Assembly (NCBI GenBank): GCA_028671895.1
Contig: JAPMAC010000209.1
Coordinates: forward strand, 23,272,501-23,336,500
Length of the DNA stretch: 64,000 nucleotides
Origin: Oenanthe sinensis
Lineage: Eukaryota; Streptophyta; Magnoliopsida; Apiales; Apiaceae
Reading direction: 5' to 3'
A model generated the notes under the pieces. It did no database searches. It was given only the letters and a program-made list of their open reading frames with translations, and was not told where the DNA came from. Shown here piece by piece: positions 58,856 to 64,000 of this stretch. Numbering within the stretch: the stretch's first letter is position 1; each line of letters opens with the position of its first letter. Position numbers and translations under genes: made by a program.

Positions 58856-61490
58856 TATATATATAACTAGATTATTTGTCCATTCTATATAGTTTATATA
58901 TTAATAAATATTATTATTATTATATATTATAATAATTATATATAAATAATTATTTTAAATTTAAAACTTTAATGTAATAAGTTTAATTTTATATTTATTA
59001 TTATTTATATGTGTTACCTTTTATTTAGGATTTACTTTTATAATAATATTTTATGTATAGTAGATCATAAATAATTTTTATTTTAAATTCTATAAATCCT
59101 AAATTTTATTTAAAAAATATATTTTTTAAACCACTTATACTATTCTATATGTCTTTTGTTAATAATTTACTCATATTATATTATTTCTTTAGGTTCAAAT
59201 ATCAATTATATTTAAAATATATTATTTAATTATGTGTATACCAATTTTTACGTAAAAACATGTATTATTTTATAACAATATGTGATATGGACATTAAATA
59301 TCAAATTAAGATTATGAATTCAAACATATATTTAGATATCAAACTTATATATATTATTGTATATGCTACTCTATAATTTACATTAATGAACTTATCATAA
59401 TATTTCAAATTTTAATAATTTAAGATTACCATAAATATTATATATATCATTAATGATAATTATTAAAATAGATTAATCAATAATATGAATCCAAATCTCA
59501 AGAATGGGTTATCCACAAATTTATAATATGTAGATATAGATATATATCTTGTCCAAACCTAAAATGAATTGTATGGATTAAATTAAAATTATAAATTTTA
59601 TCGAAGTCTAAATATGGATATCAAACATGAATGTGTTATCTAGCCATTTATAATATATAGATAGATATGAATCTTTTTCGAACTTAAAATGAATTATCCA
59701 ATGGATCAAACTAAAGTTATAAATTTTATCCAATCATATACCAAACCTCAAGAATTCAACTAAATTACAATTATAACCCTATATAGAAAATATATAATTA
59801 TTATATTAATGGTGTGAATTGAATACATGTTCTTCTAATTTAATAACTTTTATATACATTAAAATCTTGAACTATAAAACACATATGGTTCTATTTTATA
59901 ATTCATTAACTGCTTGATTACATATAATTGTTATGATATTCTTTTAATTCTTTATTTTAATTTTCATTTATAATACAATGATTGTTTTACTCATGTCATT
60001 CGTATAATATTAGAGACGAGACCAATAAATATTCACAGGCCAAATTATTATTTTTTTGCAATCATTTACATAATAATATAGAGCTCTACGTTCATTTAAA
60101 TCAAGGAATCCATCTTTAATTAAATTAGGGTCAAAACTCTTGAATATTTCTCCTTTTATATAGATAAGTATACATTAATAACTATACAATTAAAATAATT
60201 TTTATATACATAAGAAATGTAAAATAAATACTTTGATTATGATATGTGAATTGAGAATTATGTCAATAAATAATAAAAAGTAAATTAAATATATAAAATT
60301 AAAACAAATATATATCAATATTATGACAATTTTAGGGAGCATGACTATATAATATATAAAATTTGCGTTTCTTTACATATACAATTATTTGTTATAAATT
60401 TTAAATATTATATTAAGTTTAAATTTTTTAAATTTTAGATCATACATAATATATAACCACGTCATATATATACAATTAAAAAAGTTATATTTTTAGTTAT
60501 TAAAATATATATATGGGTAGAAAGGTTGAACAATATAAAAACTAGAATTGAATTTTAAAAAATTGAATTTAAGATTATGTACAATAAATTACTATGTTAC
60601 ATATATATTATTTAAAAAAATATATTTTATATATTAAATAAGTTATTTATATTAAAAATTGAGTTAATTATTTTTGATTGCTAATCAATTGAATTTTCAA
60701 TTAATTTAAATACATATTTAAAATAAAAATGAATTTTTAAATAAAAATCAAACTTAAATAAAAAATTATAACAAAATAAAAAATTGTTACGGATAAAAAT
60801 CAGATGTGATTAATAGTAATTAATGAGTGATGAGAGCCTTCAAGCTTTAATGGCTGCACTTGACTAAATCAGGTCCTCATAAGCTGCCTACGCATCTCAA
60901 GAGAGTTGGAGAATCAAGCCAAAAAACGTAGTTCTAATGTTGAGGGCTTAGACCCTTTATATAGATGCACGAGGCTTAGGAGTTAGATTAGAATTGGGAG
61001 ACTTGGTGTCCAAGTCTCCTAGTGATAAGGTTGTTGAAACCACTCGGGAATGAGAGCCCTCGTGAGACTCTTTCAGATGATATTTCCTTGATGATAAGGT
61101 TTCTAGATCCTTTAGGGATGAAAGATCTCACAGGACTCTTCGGGCCTTTTATTGAGCCTTTATTAATTACGAAATAAATTAAGTTTCGAGCCTCATTAAT
61201 TGGGTCATCCCTTTGGACCAAACTAGGTTTAATTAATGCAAAATTAATTATATTTCTAGGATATTTTTTAGCCCATATCATTTGCTCTCCAGCTTTTGGG
61301 AAAACTTCACGAGTTTTTGTAAAAGTTTTATCAAGTGTTTTTTGTGCCTATCGGGCATTGGACTCACTCTAACTTACTGAAATTTCATAAATCTCACTTT
61401 TTGTTTTGGGCTCGAGCCTTTTATAATTAATTCTTTAAAAAGAATTATATTTCTTAAAGTTAAAGCCCCCTAGGATTTTTATTCCATTTT
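58856..61490. other. Very AT-rich intergenic stretch
   Basis: No coding region seen. Tracts of TATATA and poly-A/T dominate to about 60830. At about 61019-61140 two related segments of about 67 bp begin TGATAAGGTT and end in ATCTCACAGGACTC/CCTCGTGAGACTC. Confidence 0.6.
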
Positions 61491-61528
61491 TTCTTAAAAA
61501 ATGGGAAGATTTTTTTTACTAGTCAATT

Positions 61529-62270
61529 CGACCTGGAACGAGGTAGAATTCGACGTCATTCTACCCTCTAGGTTGAAATGGGGATTGAGGTCGATAATCC
61601 TCGAGAATGAAGTTTCCCTCGACCTAGAATGAGGTCGAACTAGACCTCAATTCCTCACCCAGGTCGATGGAATTGAGGTCGATGGGGCTCATTTCCCTTT
61701 ATTTCCTATTGACCTGGATTGAGGTCGAATTAGACCTCAATTCCTCACCCAGGTCGATAGAATTGATGTCGATAGGGCTCATTTTCTTTTACTTCCTATC
61801 GACATGGAATGAGGTCGAATTAGACTTCAATTCTTCTCCCAGGTCGATTTATGTTGTGCTTCATGGCCTTGATATTTTTCGACCTGGATTGAGGTCAAAT
61901 TAATCCCAAATTTTTCACTCAGGTCGATTATTATTGAGCCTCATTGTCTTAATGTTTTTCGACCTGGTTTGAGGACGAATTAATCCCAAATTCCTTACCC
62001 AAGTCGATTTTTATTGGGCCTCATTGCCTTAATATTTTTCGACCTAGTTTGAGGTCGAATTAACCCCAAATTCCTCACCCATGTCGATTATTATTAGGCC
62101 TCATTGCCTTAATGTTTTTCGACCTGGTTTGAAGTCGAATTAATCCTAAATTTCTCACCTATGTCGATTATTATTGGGCCTCAAAGCCTTGATGTTTTTC
62201 AACCTGGATTGAAGTCGAAGTTTTTGTTTACCTAGAAATTATAGTGGATTGAGCCCTGTGGGTTTAGAAT
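61529..62270. repeat. Minisatellite, period 90 bp then 80 bp
   Basis: The unit starts GACCTGG(A/T)TTGAGGTCGAATTA and contains CCTCACCCAGGTCGAT. Starts at 61621, 61711 and 61801 are 90 bp apart; starts at 61880, 61961, 62041, 62121 and 62201 are 79-81 bp apart. A degraded unit starts at 61530. Each unit contains GACCT and AGGTC, so single units can fold on themselves. Confidence 0.9.
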
Positions 62271-62598
62271 TGATTTAAGCTTAATATATTCTTTGGTTAG
62301 AACTTTTTCTTTTTCTTTTAACACTTTTGGGCCTTAGATAATGCGCCTTCATGGGCTTCGAATTATAGGACTTCTAGGCTTTTAAATCATGGCCCTTTCA
62401 GAATTAAGTCATGGGCCTTCTAGGCTTAATGGTTCATATCCAATTTCTTGGCCCACCTTCTAGATTATTCCACGGAGTTCTAGAATGCTATTTCTATTTC
62501 TATTTATTTTATTTTGTCAATTGAAACCCTTGGGCCTTCAGTCACGGACTTTCACACTCGAGTCCATTTACCGTTTACACCGGTTGCCTTGCTTCTCA

Positions 62599-62655
62599 AC
62601 GGTCATGTGACCTGGTAATTGAACGGTCATGTGACCGGCTGAATTGCTATATATA
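62599..62655 (+). promoter_or_regulatory. Paired inverted-repeat sites plus TATA box
   Basis: ACGGTCATGTGACC occurs at 62599-62612 and again at 62623-62636. Within it, GGTCA and TGACC are inverted arms around TG. TATATATA follows at 62648-62655, 12 bp after the second site. The ATG of the next reading frame lies 137 bp after the TATA box. Together these look like a compact promoter, perhaps of the gypsy-type element downstream. Confidence 0.5.
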
Positions 62656-62791
62656 GGTGGTATGGGGGATTTCATTTTTCACACTTCTCATTTCTCCACT
62701 CACAAATATCTTCCGCTACCTCAAGCTCTCTAGCTTTTCAGAAATTCAGCTCTTAAACTTCTCTAGCAATTTTAACAGTTCGATTGAAGGA

Positions 62792-64000
62792 ATGACAAAT
62801 AAGAAAGCTTCTAGACTCGCAACCATGAATGTAGGGTCAGCTAAAATAGGTAAACCCCTTCGTCGTATCCCTATTTATTCCACATACTTGTCACTAATAC
62901 ATATGATTAACCAAAGGGGGCATGGGCACCCTAACCAGTCTCATTTAGATTCGTATAGCCATAGTAATAAGTTTTTTAACGCTGACCTGGTAGACAAGTA
63001 CAATAGTTTTTCAATTTTCCTCTTCGTTTTTCCATTTCCGTGGTTGGGCCCAGTGACTGAACATGTCATTGGAAGCCCGATTATTTGTTTGTCTATGTAG
63101 ATGTCGTTTTAGCCGGGCTTAGATTTCCTTTGCGTGATTTTATCCTTACCCTTTTGGCCAACGTACAAATCAATCCTTGCCAAATAGCCCCCAATTGGTG
63201 GAGGATCATCCACTGTTTTATGGTCCTTTGTCATGGAAAGAAAATAAAAATGACTGTTGGTTTGTTTAGGAAGATTTCCAATTCAAAAATTCTTCTAGTT
63301 TATCTTTGGGTTGGGTTCACATAGGTCATAGGCCCAACATGCCCCACATTTTCGATAACTCTTTCATTCTTGAAAATAACCCCAATTGGAAAGAAAACTT
63401 CATTCAAGTGATGTCGGAAGGGGGAGATTGGGGTACCCTATTTAGGTCTACCTTTACGAAGGTGGCCGACGAGAGTGCTGAAACCATAATGCTCACGGAA
63501 GCGGAAAAAACTGCTTATATCGAGCTTACTAAGGGTGAGACCAAAGAAGCTTCTTGGGTTCTTCTTAACGAGCCTCGGCTAAAGGTTGTTGGCCTTTCTA
63601 GGGCTTTCAGCAAATGTATTTGTTTAAAACCTAACCTTTGTTCTAGCCTCTTCTGCTGGTTATTTGCTAATGTTTCATGTTTATTTTTCAGCTGCTGTGC
63701 AGATCAACGAGTGGACCATTCCACCCGTGGAAGAAACTGGCCGTATGAGGTGGCTTAAGTTGTAGCATGATCCTAGCCAGGTGAAGGAATTGTCTTTGTT
63801 CTTGTAGCACCACACTGGGGTAACTGTTGGTGAAGGGGGCGAGACTGTCAAGGTGCTAAAATCCCTGGTTTACAAGCCAGACTGGGGGTTTAGAAAAACC
63901 GATACAGTGGTAAGGTCCACAGTCCATTCGATCACTCCTTGCGATTACAAGAAGATCGTAGTGAGTCACGATCAAGAGAGCACCAAGGCCCTAGGTGCAC
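62792..64000 (+). pseudogene. Gypsy-type gag-like gene, frame-broken, incomplete at the window end
   Basis: The ATG at 62792 (Met-Thr-Asn-Lys-Lys) opens a frame to 63100. A one-base frame change near 63070-63085 leads into a conserved stretch (Val-Leu-Ala-Gly-Leu-Arg-Phe-Pro-Leu, then QINPCQIAPNWWRI). This resembles the plant 'putative gypsy-type transposon' domain. Another frame change near 63310 leads into SGDW-like sequence (GGDWGTLF, 63420) and a hydrophilic region. A GT donor at 63616 and an AG acceptor at 63690-63691 define a probable 76-bp intron. Downstream, the frame has two TAG codons (about 63763 and 63805) and runs to the window end. The family assignment is from memory and should be checked. 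Confidence 0.55.
63616..63691 (+). other. Probable 76-bp intron in the gypsy-type gene
   Basis: GTATTTG at the 5' end, a T-rich stretch with TTATTTTTCAG at the 3' end, and protein-like sequence on both sides (SRAFSK before; VQINEWTIPPVEE after). The size and T-richness fit plant introns. Confidence 0.5.

Noticed and set aside
60988..61281. A 97-codon minus-strand frame
   Set aside because: It overlies two tandem DNA segments and has no recognisable protein features.

Overview
The window is plant nuclear DNA, most likely from a eudicot. It is very AT-rich and dominated by LTR retrotransposons primed by initiator-Met tRNA, with polyubiquitin-type genes carrying a leader intron, a hAT transposase relic of a type common in plants, and a fragment of the chloroplast gene atpI. 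No gene in it looks intact and functional for the host. The organism call is inference from these families.

Layout. 0-1.4 kb: unrecognised exon-like fragments. 4.7-5.6 kb: Copia gag/protease relic. 8.2-9.35 kb: promoter, leader and intron of a polyubiquitin-type gene, cut off inside its first ubiquitin unit by the LTR of a broken minus-strand Copia element (9.36-12.79 kb). 13.33-18.10 kb: a complete, young Copia element with near-identical 290-bp LTRs but three in-frame stops. 19.96-22.49 kb: a second ubiquitin locus with eight tandem, strongly diverged ubiquitin units, none keeping the C-terminal Gly-Gly. 23.9-30.5 kb: CACTA-like subterminal repeats around a decayed Copia element. 33.2-34.9 kb: hAT transposase pseudogene (minus). 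35.6-36.1 kb: tandem repeat beside a nuclear plastid-DNA insertion of the atpI 3' end. 38.17-47.33 kb: complete Copia element 'B' (1,570-bp LTRs, ATTAA target duplication). 47.40-58.85 kb: complete minus-strand Sirevirus-like Copia element 'C' (TCCTT target duplication) with a very long extra ORF after pol. 58.9-61.5 kb: AT-rich sequence. 61.5-64 kb: a 90/80-bp minisatellite, a promoter-like module and a broken gypsy-type gag-like gene with a probable intron, running off the window.

The most unusual signal is a short sequence, TCAGAGTTTA and its complement, found about 48 times by eye in element C. It occurs in the LTRs, in non-coding spacers and inside all long reading frames, where it is read in more than one frame. 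The same word forms a 37-bp-period array of perfect hairpins in the untranslated leader of the unrelated element B. It therefore appears to spread as a nucleotide word, not as a peptide.

By LTR divergence, the 13.3-kb element is youngest (1 difference in 290 bp), B intermediate (about 20 in 1,570) and C oldest (about 16 in 507 plus a duplication). These counts were made by eye.
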